64,000 bases of DNA. Source: Chelonoidis abingdonii. Lineage: Eukaryota > Chordata > Testudines > Testudinidae. Shown here one piece after another: positions 53,110 to 64,000 of this stretch. Position 1 is the stretch's first letter. Every line of letters begins with the position of its first letter. The DNA is taken from contig NC_133769.1 in assembly GCF_003597395.2 (NCBI RefSeq), positions 46,977,697 through 47,041,696 on the forward strand, given 5' to 3'. A program made the position numbers and the translations under genes. The notes beneath the pieces are model-generated. The model searched no databases, had not been told where the DNA came from, and was given only the letters and a program-made list of their open reading frames with translations.

Positions 53110-56075
53110 CTGTGAGGGTAGAGTACCAGTATGTATATTACTGGCATACTGGGGCATTGTTCAAAGAAGACAGCATTAAGTTTGTGTTTTGTGGGGATAG
53201 CATGTATCTTAATTCTGTATTTCCTGGTTTTCAGAGGTTTAAGTTAAGCCACTCTCCATATTCTGGAATGACACGAGGCACCAGGGGACAACCTTACTTC
53301 TGTGTTAACATAGTTCCTGTGCCCAGCATACACAGCCCCAAGCAGCCATGAGGAGCAATTGTGGAGAAAGGCCAGTTCAGTCTCTGCAGCCCTCAGCTGG
53401 AGCATGATTAGTCACTCTGTGGGATAGTGTATGTGCAGTCCAGTCACTGTGTAGGAGCTGCAGAAGGATGGAGCCTACTCAGTGCAGTCAGAATCTTAAG
53501 AGAATTTGGCTACCAAATTCTGACAAAACTCCATTGAGCATGTGCAAGTTACGATATTCAGAGGCTCACAACTTGGCCAGATTTGGGTGGATTTTCACAA
53601 GGACAGCAAAAGGCACATCCCTGATGCCAAGCAACCACCTTGGCAAATTTCAAGTCCTTTATCCAAAGCATGGAGGCACTAAAGCTAAATCCTTTTAGTT
53701 GAATCTTCCCAAAGAATTCACCCTGAAGCCGACCCCCGCATGGAAAATTTCAGCCTGAATGGTTAAATTTTAGCAGAGTTATAAATAGCTGAAAACAGGG
53801 TCTTATAATGGAAAGTGTTAAGCAGCCTTAATTGTAGTTATTGCTACATGTGCCACCCACACACATACACACAGAACGAGAAAATTCAATTATTACCTTT
53901 TTTTTAACTTAAAAATATAGATGGGTAAGTTTCTGGACACCACCAACTGAGCTATTAACATGTAACATGCAAAATATTGTCTTTATTTTTATTATTTCCC
54001 TTTCTTCCTCGTTTGAATCTCAGCTTTCATTAAAAAGAGTCAGTTTTTAATCCTTATGGTTGCAGAGAAAAAATGTGAAAACTTGACCCTTAAAAGTTCA
54101 AAACTGAGAAGGGAAATGATAAATCCAAAGGCTGTTTTTTTAATCTTATGATTTTGGGTGCAGCAGTGGGGCCCGACTCATGGCATTGAGAAGCTGGGGT
54201 TGGCAATGTGAGGTTATTTATTGACAATTTTTTTGCAATCAGTCTATATCTGGTTTAGACCCTTATGTCCATATAGAAGACACTGCAGGATCAGGTCCTT
54301 ATGTTTTTCCAAGGCATCTACCAATGTGGGTACTAACACTGGGATATGCGTAACTTTATTATAAGTAGGCTGAATCTCTTATGGGATTGAATTATTCAAT
54401 ATTCTGCACTAAATCCCTTACACACTACAACATTTCTGTATATTTCAAAAGCAGTTAATAATTTTTTTTTTAGTTAAAATTAGGTGTGGGTTTTATTCAG
54501 CGCTGATTATTAAAACCTCAAGTTTTGATCTCATGGCTCTGTAATGTTCTGTACAGTACATACATGGTAAGTGTTTTTTAAAAATGTAGTTCACCTCCTC
54601 AGCTCTTCTATTTGCCTTATCTATACTATAATGCTCCTAGTTAACCCTCTTGGTTTAAATTCTTGTGTTCTAAAGAGACATGAGTTTTACCACTTACACA
54701 ATAAATTCAGCACGGAAATTTTAATCTGACCACAAAAATGCACTGTCTCTGGACATTACAGAGAACTAATATTTCTTCATTTTGATCCTTGGTCTGCAGG
54801 AAAATGTGTCTAGCTTTTAAGGAGACTTTTCTAACCAGTGCTTTACAACCTCAGGTTATAAATACCATCAAGCAGGAAAATGGTGAGACCTTTCACATGA
54901 GAGTCAGAAGGGGGTGAGGTATAGAGAGAAGATGATATACTCAAGAACACATTTCCAAATGCCCTTTCTCATTAAACACGATTATACCATTAACAAAGGC
55001 AAAAATAGATACTCTGACAAAATCTGTCAGACCCTTTTATTCAGAGAGGTTTAAATAAAGTTTAGATATAAAACTGTAATCTAAATATGATGAACAAGTT
55101 ATAGGATATGATTTCAGGTATTTTTCCAACAAAGAAAGTACAATGCATGACATGAGCCACGGTTTTTCCCTATATGGTACTAATTGAGTGGATCTGGGGC
55201 CAGCTCCAGCTCCCATTGAAAACAGCAGTCTTTCCATTGAGTAGAATGAATTAGTTCCATAGTGAGGGTCTGTGGTGTGATCTCATCATCATAAATCATC
55301 TCAGGAAAATATTTTTGGGGACACTTCATTATGCAGTTTGTGAATTTTACTTCTGACTTTTTATGTTTCTGTAAAAGCACCGAAAGCTCTGGATAAGTGC
55401 TCTAAAGACACTGAAAAAATAAACGTGTTGTCAGTCTATCCTGCTATGCTAATTGATTAATCAGCTGCTATAAAGAAAGGAAGGTTCAATTCTAAGAACA
55501 AAACAAGAAGTGTTTGCATGACTCATGGACTTGTTGGACTAGGCCTAATATCAAATCTAACAATCTAACACAAGATCTATTCTTACTAACATTCCAGTTA
55601 TTTCTACTAAATTAATGAGATTTGTGTGCTGAAAGCTAGAAAATAATGCTTTAACAGAATTTTCATATTGGACTCATGCTAATTTAATTACAAAGAGTAT
55701 CCACTGAATTTTATCCATATGTCATTTTTTTATAACAAACGAACCTAAAGCAATGGTGTGTTGCAACTGAACTAGCGCAGCGTAGTCTACATCATATATA
55801 TACTGCAAAATCATACCTCTTAATCCAGAGGAAAAAGACTGAAAATTAGGGCTGCTAGAATCTCTGCAGCTGGTTATAACCACGGTGTCATTACAGGCAG
55901 TTGCTTGTACAGCAATTTGAAATGATGTGCACTTGTAATGGTGCCCCTGGTGGGGGTGCCTGAAGGAACCCAACCTAGGACCTCAAGGTCTGAAAAAAGA
56001 CCCTGCACTGCCCAAGCGAAACAACCAGCTGCAGTAGCTGAGGTGCAGTAGTAGTCTCTAAATGACCTAGCTATT
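53110..56075. other. single-copy stretch, no gene seen
   Basis: About 3 kb. The longest frame (124 codons, 52977-53351) begins inside the hAT element and has no recognisable domain. Several T-runs and one (AC)-like piece near 53858-53873 are present. Confidence 0.5.
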
Positions 56076-56081
56076 AGAAGG

Positions 56082-57058
56082 TGTCATAAACAGATAGTAG
56101 GAGTTAGTAGAACAAAAGTACTTTATATCTCTTTTGACTGTAAAGGGTTAACAAGTTCAGTAAGCCTGGCTTTCACCTGACCAGAGGACCAATCAGAGGA
56201 CAGAATACTTTCAAATCTTGAGGGAGGGAAGCTTCTGTGTGTGCTGTTAGTTTTTGGCGGTTGTTCACTCTGGGGGCTCAGAGGGACCAGACGTGCAACC
56301 AGGTTTCTCGTCCAGTCTCTCCAATGCAGGCTGTCCTTTTATCAGTTCAAATATAGTGGATACTAGTAGCTATATATGCGAGGTTAGGCTTTGCTTGTCT
56401 CTGTATTGCAAATTTGTATTTGGCTTGAGAGTTCAAATGTATTTGCTGAATAGATTTAATTGTATAATACTTAGGCGGGAGGTATTCCCCAGATCATATA
56501 GCTGAAAGAACCCGTGTACCTAATCCATCTTAAATCCTACAATAGTACTTTCTGCTGTTTTCTCTCTTACATAAAAAGCTTTTCTTATTTAACCGATTGT
56601 TTTTTTCTATTCTGGGAGACCCCAGGGACTGTCGGACCCACCAGGAATTGTGTGCGGCTGAAAGGCACGGGAAGGGGAGAAAGGCTACATTCTCTCAGTG
56701 TTTAGGAGTTACTAGTCTCAGAAGGAGTCTTAGGAGGGACGAGAGAGGGAAGTTGCATTTTTCCTCTCTTGTTTAAGATTCAAGAGTTTAACACAGTGAT
56801 CTCAAGTAACCCAGGGAGGAACCTGGAGAGAGCAAACGTAATAGGAAGATGATTATACTTTTTCCATGTGTTAAGATCAAAGGCTCTGAGTCCCCAGGCA
56901 AGTGTTTGGATGGAGGCTCAGTATGCGTACCAGGCACTGGAATTCCTGGTTGGTGGCAGCGCTACAGGTTCTAAGCTGGTAATTAAGCTTAGAGGAATTC
57001 ATGCTGGTACCCCATCTTTTGGACGCTAAGGTTCAGAGTGGGGAATTATACCATGACA
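56082..57058 (+). mobile_element. 977-bp solo LTR (5-bp duplication)
   Basis: It begins TGTCATAAACAGATAG and ends TTATACCATGACA. It is flanked by the duplication GAAGG (56077-56081 and 57059-57063). TGTCAT and ATGACA form 6-bp inverted ends. CACCTGACCAGAGGACCAAT near 56175 is shared with the 49.2-kb LTR, as are related right ends. No internal genes remain, so it is a solo LTR. It appears somewhat less decayed at its ends than the CR1 copies nearby. Confidence 0.9.
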
Positions 57059-57063
57059 GAAGG

Positions 57064-58800
57064 GCACAAAGATCTAAGTTATCTGAGTATCAGTAACAAT
57101 AACATTTACATTTAATGGCAACTGTCAAGAAAAAAACTTTTTGCTAAACATAAAAGCATTCATTACTTATTTTGTATCTGAAAAATGATCACCCGTATTA
57201 CAGGAGTAACTTTGAAAAGAAAAAAATGTCCTCTTGTGATTTTCTTGGGTCTTTTTTGTCCTAAAGGCTCTGTATGTAAAAGAATCTATCTATATATAAA
57301 AAGTCCAAAGTCATTACAGCTTACAGGCAATCTTTTACAATACTCAGAGGGATAAACTCTTACTGATTTTAACACACATTCAGTAGAAAGATATATATCT
57401 GCCTTGAGGCTCAAATTCCAAGAATTATGATACAGTACTGCACAAGAAATTAAAATCATTCTTTATAGTTTCTACCTTATCACATATTTTAAACATGAAT
57501 ATTTTTGGAAACTTACATCTATAAGTAATCTATCAGTCACTAGATGGAATCAGTGCTTCAAACAGAACAGTTTACAGGTAAAATTACATGGCAGTAAAAT
57601 GCTTGAGTCTTACAGTTTGGCATTGATATTTTTAGGTAGTTTATCTATAGGTAGTTTATCTAATATTTCTAGAGTAGACATTGAAATAGAATTGTTTTTA
57701 TAGAATCTAAAAAACTAGAACTTGAGTGACTTTGCCTCCTAAATAACAGTCCCCCTAATTTCTGTGATGATATTTTTGCACTGAAGCCAGAAACCTTCAG
57801 TAGAAATACATAAGCCTTCAATACTAATCAAGCAATTATTTTACCTTATGGGCCTTGTTTATATAAAAAAGTGACCTTTCACAATTTAATAATATAAAAT
57901 GTAGATTCTTCTAACTAAGAAGGATTTACACAAAAGAGATCTTAAGGAATTGAACAGTAACTACAGCGCTAGGCTAACTGGCTCAAAAAGAGCATTCAGC
58001 TGGGGTTATGAATGTTCGCTGGCAAAGATTTGGAACAGCAACTTAAAATTCTGCTCGAGTAGGAAATGGAGGAAAAATAACACCTTTTAAAGACAGGAAA
58101 CCATTAAGAAAAGCTGATCTTAATGCTGGTATTAAGTATTAGAGACACTAACAACGTTATGAATCAACAACTTTTCTTTTGATATTTGATAGTTTGCAAA
58201 ACACATAATTATACAGAACAGTATAGTGCAAGAGAGACATAATGAATTGCTGGGTTTGATCTATGACAGGATGTTCCCACTATTGACCTGACAATTCCTA
58301 ATAAAGGTGCAAGTTTATGATGCTTTCGCTAATTACTCTCTCCCATACAAACCCAATTTTGAATGAATGTTTTGGTGAATGATGCATATGAACTGAGAGC
58401 TTTTTCTTTGTCCATTAGAAGGGTGGATGAATGAATGAATGAATAAACAAATCTAGCAATATGAACTATATTATTCCCATTAAAAAAAGAATTTTTTCAA
58501 AATTAAATGGCAAGACAAAAGTAAAATGCCTTATATTTATAAAGCTAAAATATTGCAAAATTAAATTAATTTTAATTAAATTAAAAATACATAAAATTAA
58601 TACAAAAGGTATATAATGGGTAGTGTATTTTGTCAACTTTTTCATTTGGAAAACTTACAATATTTGCCATGTAGGATTCCATGATGCACAGCTTCTTAAA
58701 CACAGTATTTTTGAGCTGTTAATTGCATTCTACTTCCGGGGAAAAGGGCTCAAATTGAAAAAAATTGTTAGTCCCCAAATTTAAAGCCAGTGGGAGAGAA
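57064..58800. other. AT-rich single-copy stretch, no gene seen
   Basis: No frame of interest. 58555-58610 is a strongly AT-rich segment with 'taaattaattttaattaaattaaaa', locally self-complementary. Confidence 0.5.
58424..58446. repeat. (ATGA)n microsatellite
   Basis: About five tandem ATGA units (GGATGAATGAATGAATGAAT). Confidence 0.8.
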
Positions 58801-58817
58801 AATTATTTCAAGAAAGC

Positions 58818-59141
58818 AACAAGGAGTCCGGTGGTACCTTAAATACTATCAGATTTATTTGGGCATAAGCTTTCATGGGTAAAAAACCACTTCTTCATAT
58901 GCATGGAGTGAAAATTACAGATGCAGGCATTATATAATGACACATTAGAGAAGGGAGTTACCTCTTCATGTGTTATTATATAATGCCTGGATCTGTAATT
59001 TTCACTCCATGCATCTGAAGAAGTGCTTTTTACTCACGAAAGCTTATGCCCAAATAAATCTGTTAGTCTTTAAGGTGCCATCGGACTCCTTATTGTTTTT
59101 GTAGCTACAGACTAACACGGCTACCCCCTGATTCTTGACAC
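58818..59141. mobile_element. complete palindromic Penelope-like derivative, 13-bp duplication
   Basis: The left arm AACAAGGAGTCCGGTGGTACC..GGGCATAAGCTTTCATGGG..CACTTCTTCATATGCATGGAGTG is mirrored by the right arm CACTCCATGCATCTGAAGAAGTG..CACGAAAGCTTATGCCC..GGTGCCATCGGACTCC, with the turn near 58955. The 13-bp direct repeat ATTTCAAGAAAGC flanks it (58805-58817 and 59142-59154). A 13-bp duplication excludes hAT and fits target-primed retrotransposition of a Penelope-like element. The right end reads AACACGGCTACCCCCTG. It has no coding region. Confidence 0.85.
59015..59050 (+). ncRNA. hammerhead-like motif in the right arm
   Basis: It reads CTGAAGA, extra A, GTG..CAC (outer three pairs of stem II kept, inner pairs lost), GAAA, GCTTATGCC. 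The left arm carries the mirror version on the reverse strand with its first core base changed. Stem II is weaker than in the 35.8- and 39.8-kb copies. Confidence 0.33.
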
Positions 59142-59219
59142 ATTTCAAGAAAGCTCTCTGAAACTGAAGTCTACCAATACTTTCATAGTAAGAGAATAAA
59201 CAGTCCACTTCTCCTAGTG

Positions 59220-60496
59220 TAGGGGTTCTCACAACAAATTTTCTGGTGACCTCAGAGTGCGACCATCAACTCTTGCTGGTGGACATATTGACATATTTTC
59301 CTAAAATACTTGATTTACTTTAGGAAAAACAAATTAAATCATCTGGATGTGTATACATGCATATTCATGTATTTATGTAGGTTTTTTGCAGACTCAATAA
59401 TAAAAATAGTGCTGTGAAAGGTAATATTTGTGTTTTTGTCAATATCACTTTTTGGCAGCAAGTCCTGGCAAGTTAAGACCTGGATGGAGGGGTTGGAGGT
59501 GAGGCAGCAGAGACAGGGGTGATGGATAGGGGGCCCCATCACCACATGGTCAGAGGTGTGGGTCGGCATCTGGGGCTGTGGGTCAGCGCCCTGGGCCAGC
59601 ACCCACTGGAGCCCAGGCTCGGCACCTGCAGTTGCATGGCCAGGGCCAGGGATCAGCACCCACTGACATGCAGTTGGGTTGGCACCTGGAGCTGGCACCT
59701 GCTGCTGCATGACTGGGGCTGGGGATCTGCATCTGGTGCTGGTGCCTGGGGATCGGTGCCCATGGCCAGCACCTGCCAGAACCCAGGTTCGACATCCAGG
59801 TGGAGTGCCGAGGGTCAGGGGCCAGGGCTGGGGGTCAGAGCACGTGGCCAGGGTTTGATTGCCAACATGTTTGGGACTGGCACTTGGGGTTTGTGCCTGC
59901 TGCCACATGGCCAGGGCTAGGGGTTGGCATCCACAGCTAGCACCCACCGGAGCCCAAGCCCAGCGTCGGGGATCTGCACCCAGGGCTGGCAGCCACTGGA
60001 GCTCAGGGTCGGCAGCTGAGGTTGGCACCTGGGGTCAGTGACTAGGACTGGGGACTGGAGCGCACGGATGGGGGTCAGTACCTAGGGCCAGCAGTCGCTG
60101 GCAGGATTTGGGATAAGCACCACGCGGCCAGAGCCAGGGGTTGGAGCCCGCAGCTGCATGGCCAAGGGTTGGAATCTAAAGCACCATGGCTGGAGCCCTA
60201 GTCTGCAGCCATGCTCCCTAAGTCTCCACTGACCAACCAACCCATGGTGGAAGTCTGAGCTCTACTAAGTCCCCCCGTCCCTCCCTGGTAGAGAACTCAC
60301 CTTCCTCCTTCAGTGTTGTGCCCCACCTGTCTCCAGAGACTTGCAGAGTAGCACACCCAGGAGTAACGGGGAGGCAGGGAGAGGAACGGGCTGATGCTTT
60401 GCTTCCCCTCCATCACCACCCAGGGAGCTGTCATGGCCGCAGGGAAACTCCTTGGTAGCCAGATACAGCCAGAGTGGCCAAATTTGAGAAATGGTG
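59220..60496. mobile_element. 1277-bp hAT-type element with minisatellite interior
   Basis: A perfect 8-bp duplication TCCTAGTG (59212-59219 and 60497-60504) flanks the element. The ends TAGGGGTTCTCAC and GAGAAATGGTG are decayed versions of the CAGNGGTTCTC terminus. From about 59500 to 60180 the interior is a degenerate GC-rich array on the theme 'gggtcagcacc(cactgg)agcccagg'. It produces long frames on both strands (229 and 133 codons) that are composition artefacts. No transposase is present. Confidence 0.85.
59500..60180. repeat. degenerate GC-rich minisatellite
   Basis: Roughly 30-45-bp units containing 'ggcacctg', 'catggccagggc' and 'gggtcagc/ggatctgc' recur at least a dozen times with heavy divergence. 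It lies wholly within the hAT element. Confidence 0.65.
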
Positions 60497-60504
60497 TCCT
60501 AGTG

Positions 60505-63500
60505 TGTGAATGGTTCCAACGATCCCTCTTGAAGTCACTTGTTCAAACATAGCCTCCTTTGACAGTGGTGAAAGCCATTATCAACTGATGGTTGTTTAAA
60601 AAAAATGTAGAATTGGTACAGTTTCTAGTAAACAGATGTCACAAAACAATAATAAAAATTGGTACCTTGCTGGTAATTTCAACAAGCAATGGAGAAATTT
60701 ATATTGCCAGCCTCCGTGCTACACCCAAATTGTGGGTAAAGAACAGACTTCATCCTAGAGATGCACATACAGCATTTTCCACAAACACTACATTTTTTTA
60801 GTCTTTTCTTTTTTAACATCCATGCAATTTTTCTAGTAGCAAGAATGTTTAAAAAATGTTCTTGCTGCTATCTAAGATGGATAGCCCAGAATAAAAATAT
60901 TAAGAACACTGACCAAGGAGTTGAGCAATATTATGTCTTACAGGGAAAAACAGTGTCTAATGTCTGATATATTATAGGAGAATGGTAACCATTCAAGATG
61001 TTAAAAGGTTATCTGAAGAAATGTTATACAGTTATAAGGCCATAAATAATTAATACTGTATTAGTAACATAAGAAGTGGATAAAATATACTGTTTCAATT
61101 ATTCCTTTATAAACCAAAAATCTAAACACATGAAGAGGAATTGGGTTGTTGTCAGAACAATGGTGACTGCCAAAGTTTTCTGTAGCTGAAATAGAAAAAG
61201 TGGTTCTGGAACCATTGGTATAGGTGGGGTGCTGAGAGCCTTGACCCAAACTGTACACCCTGTATATGATGGAAACCACCTCAAGCCAGCACCCTAGTCC
61301 AGCACTTATGAATACAAGTACACAAACAAACACCTAGTAAGCAAAAGCTGATTATAAAATCATCCCTTCCAATAAGTTTGAAGACAGACAGTTCTGGGTC
61401 CTGGAATCTGTGTCAAAACCGACCGAAGTGGAATTATAGACAAAATCAAACTTCTGCCATTTCAAAGGAAAATAACCACCTGCTGATATACACCCTGAAA
61501 CAGGGAATGACTTGTGATAAACACAAAATTGCTCATGAGCAGTCTGCATGTAAACAACCTAGAAAGGTATTGCTGGTACGTGGCTGGAGAGATGAGTGTC
61601 CGAAAAACGGAACTCAAGCTGACATGAGAGGATGAAGAGCGTAAAAAGCTCAGAACCATCTCTGCAGTTTTTCCTCTCTTCTTTTTAGCAGCAACAGGCA
61701 GCCCAAAGGAAAGGAGGACTCCCCTCTGCCACACCCCGCACCAGGAAATTGTAAAAATCAGCTGTAGCAGCTTGAGAACTTAAAAGCCTGTGTATAGGCA
61801 TTGTGGTTTCTCTTCTCTTTTCCTTCCCTGAAGCAGGAACAGTATAATGGAAAAAATCCTCAACACTCCCACTTACGGAACTGGACAAAACACTTGTTGC
61901 AACTTGAGGAGAGCTGAAAAGCTGCTGTGCATCTCCTACACTAGCGATAACTCCTACCAAGGAGATATATATATGTTGTTCAATCCCAGCAGGAAACAGA
62001 ATGAGAGCCCCTCAAACACTACCAGTCTCCAGGAAGATGCACTTCTTTGATCTGATAGCTCAAAGAGCTGGCCACAGGAGTACCATCTCATTCTCCCCAT
62101 CCCATTGCTGCAGTCAGTTCATCAATCACTCATTTTGCAGAATGTCTTTCAACTTCAGGCACGTTGATTAAAAAACCAACCACAAACCAAAACACCTATA
62201 CAGTTTTCTGTAACTGAAAAAGGGAGAATAGCAAGAGACTCCACTATATTAGGGACCTCACTATTGTCAATCTAGTTAACAAGGAAGGAGATCAGACTAT
62301 TACTATTAAAAGTTACCTCCACCTGTGACCAGAACAATAATGGGCACAAACAAACCCAATGAATAAAATGATCCTGGCTCTACTAGACATTTTTTGTATA
62401 TAGATCTGACCAGAATGCCAAAACACAACAGGTCACAAGGGTAGCATATACTCTAAGACATCATAAATTATGTTTCGTGTACCTCAAAGATGACACAGCC
62501 CTTTTCATATTATTAAAACATTCTGAACATATGCCCCTGTCCATTGTTCATTCTAGGTCTTTTCTTCAGTTTCACTACTGCTTCTCCAGGGAACAAAAAG
62601 TAGCAATGAATAACAGCCCATAAATTTTTGAAGGCTGAAACATACGATGTTTTTATGAAAACTTCTAGGTCGGACTACACAATGTATTTTCTGTTGATCC
62701 TGAGCAATTGTTCAGTGTAACATCTCATTTGCAAAAATACATAAAAACATGACAGAGGTGTAGAACATCTCCCAGCTAAGCTCTCAAAGGATAGTAAGTT
62801 ATTTCTTTCTATTAGACTATAGAAAAATGATGTATTTTGTCTCCCACCAAATGAAAACATAATTTCTCAGGCCCCTAAGGACGCAAAAGGCACCATGCTG
62901 AAGTGCATGTGTCTTATGTGATGCCCCATTTATATTAACAAGTAATTATATTCCTTAAGAAAGATGAAATGTAATTAAATGAAAACCATGAACTAAGAGA
63001 AAAAAAGAGAGGTTCTGAAGCATACAAAGGCAGAAGTGAGTAGAAATAATGGAGTCCCTATGCACTACATCATTCCTATGTTAACATGCAGAAATTTCCA
63101 TAGAATTTAATGCTGATCCTGGCAATATTCAGTCCCATGAAAAGCCTGCTCCAGATCAAGAGGGTTAGGAAACAGATCTGAGAGCAATAGGCTCCTTAAG
63201 AAGCTTTGCTGCCATGGAGTAAGTGGCTGAGATATTGAACGGAGAGGTAACTCTTCACTATGGATGTGTCTTGCCTTTCCCTCTGCCCCTCTTCCCATGG
63301 ATCTCTAGACTTTTGCAAGGTTGGAGGAACCAGCCTTTTTTTCTCTATGCGGACAAAAAGACCACACTGCACTCCACCCCCAGTAGCATAGTCACAATGA
63401 GATAATCTGTCAGAAAGTCTTCAAGTGAAAGGGAGATTTGCTTGAGCTTGGACTGCAACATGAGGCCCAATATACTTTAAACTTCAAAAAGAGAACTAGC

Positions 63501-64000
63501 AAGTAATTGTTTTGCTGTTTAGACTGATCTGGGAATAACCACCTGAGTGGTGTTACTTTGCGGGGATCCTTGACTTATACTCAAAGCAAATTAAAGCAAT
63601 TCAGTGTCTTTGAAATGGAATTTGTGAATAAAAGGAGAAAGTTATGCTCCAAGACTGATTTTGTAAAACTCAAGTCACCATCACAAGTCACTCAGGGTTA
63701 GGACAGGCTGGCAGATTCAAATCTGCCTTCATGCCTTTCTTTTCTTAATATAAGCCTGTACTGAAAAGCAGTGTTTTACAATGACAAAATATCATCCCCA
63801 GGTTCTTAAGATGACAATGTTTATCATTTGTTTTTATGATCACTCACCCATTTGAGGCCTTGTAAATCAGTTTGGAAAAAAGGAAGCAAATAGTGTTCTC
63901 ACTCCTTTAATTTTAGGGTGCATTTGATGAGGTTTAGCTTTATGAATGATGGACTGTATAAAGACAGCTAAAAGTGCAAGATGTAGACACAAAACATGTA
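60505..64000. other. single-copy stretch, no gene seen
   Basis: The longest frames (85-91 codons around 61378-61960) overlap on opposite strands and have no recognisable domain. No repeat family, RNA gene or assembly gap is seen to the window end. Confidence 0.5.

Noticed and set aside
58818..59141. Interpretation of the palindrome as a hAT MITE
   Set aside because: The flanking duplication is 13 bp, not 8, and the terminal repeat is shared with a copy carrying Penelope-like coding sequence.
59339..60028. 229-codon reverse-strand frame
   Set aside because: It is the translation of a GC-rich minisatellite inside a hAT element; low-complexity Pro/Ala/Trp-rich composition with an antiparallel frame of similar quality.

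Overview
This is a vertebrate nuclear DNA window with no host protein-coding exon, rRNA or tRNA gene that I can support. The dominant families (CR1 and L2 LINEs, a Penelope-like family with near-palindromic terminal repeats, Ty3/gypsy relics, solo LTRs, hAT-type and TA-flanked DNA elements) and their sequence flavour point to a sauropsid, most probably a turtle. The species call is recognition from memory, not a database match. The single-copy DNA between elements is AT-rich and looks intergenic or deeply intronic.

Layout. 1-11.6 kb is mostly single-copy, with an L2-like 3' end fragment near 9.2-9.4 kb. 11.6-18.3 kb holds a 295-bp hAT element, a long reverse-strand L2 relic, two Penelope-like copies, a MIR-like SINE, a CR1 3' end, a TA-flanked MITE and a possible LTR. 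19.8-30.8 kb is the densest part: a second TA-flanked MITE; a reverse-strand CR1 split by a hAT element; a gypsy relic with a SCAN-like gag; a Penelope-like end; a reverse-strand CR1 3' end; and a nearly full-length forward CR1 with ORF1 and ORF2 relics and a nested 243-bp hAT element. 30.8-33.8 kb is quiet. 33.8-35.6 kb is an old repeat carrying two nested hAT elements. 35.8-36.5 kb is a Penelope-like copy interrupted by a 356-bp assembly gap. 37.0-42.6 kb has two hAT elements, a Penelope-like end, a CR1 3' end and a composite element. 44.5-49.0 kb has an unexplained ORF and a reverse-strand gypsy reverse-transcriptase relic. 49.1-52.3 kb is a forward CR1 broken by two solo LTRs. 52.8-60.5 kb has two hAT elements, another solo LTR and a complete small Penelope-like palindrome. 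60.5-64 kb is quiet.

Many insertions are supported directly by target-site duplications: 8 bp for eleven hAT-type elements (four perfect in the flanking 8-mers plus the one inside CR1 and the 59.2-kb one, the rest with 1-2 mismatches), 4-5 bp for three solo LTRs, 13 bp for one Penelope-like copy, TA for two MITEs. The most interesting signal is in the Penelope-like terminal repeat: a hammerhead-ribozyme-like core (CTGANGA, a stem with compensatory changes between copies, GAAA, a tiny third stem). Hammerhead motifs are known in Penelope-like elements generally. The version here carries one extra A and its activity is untested.
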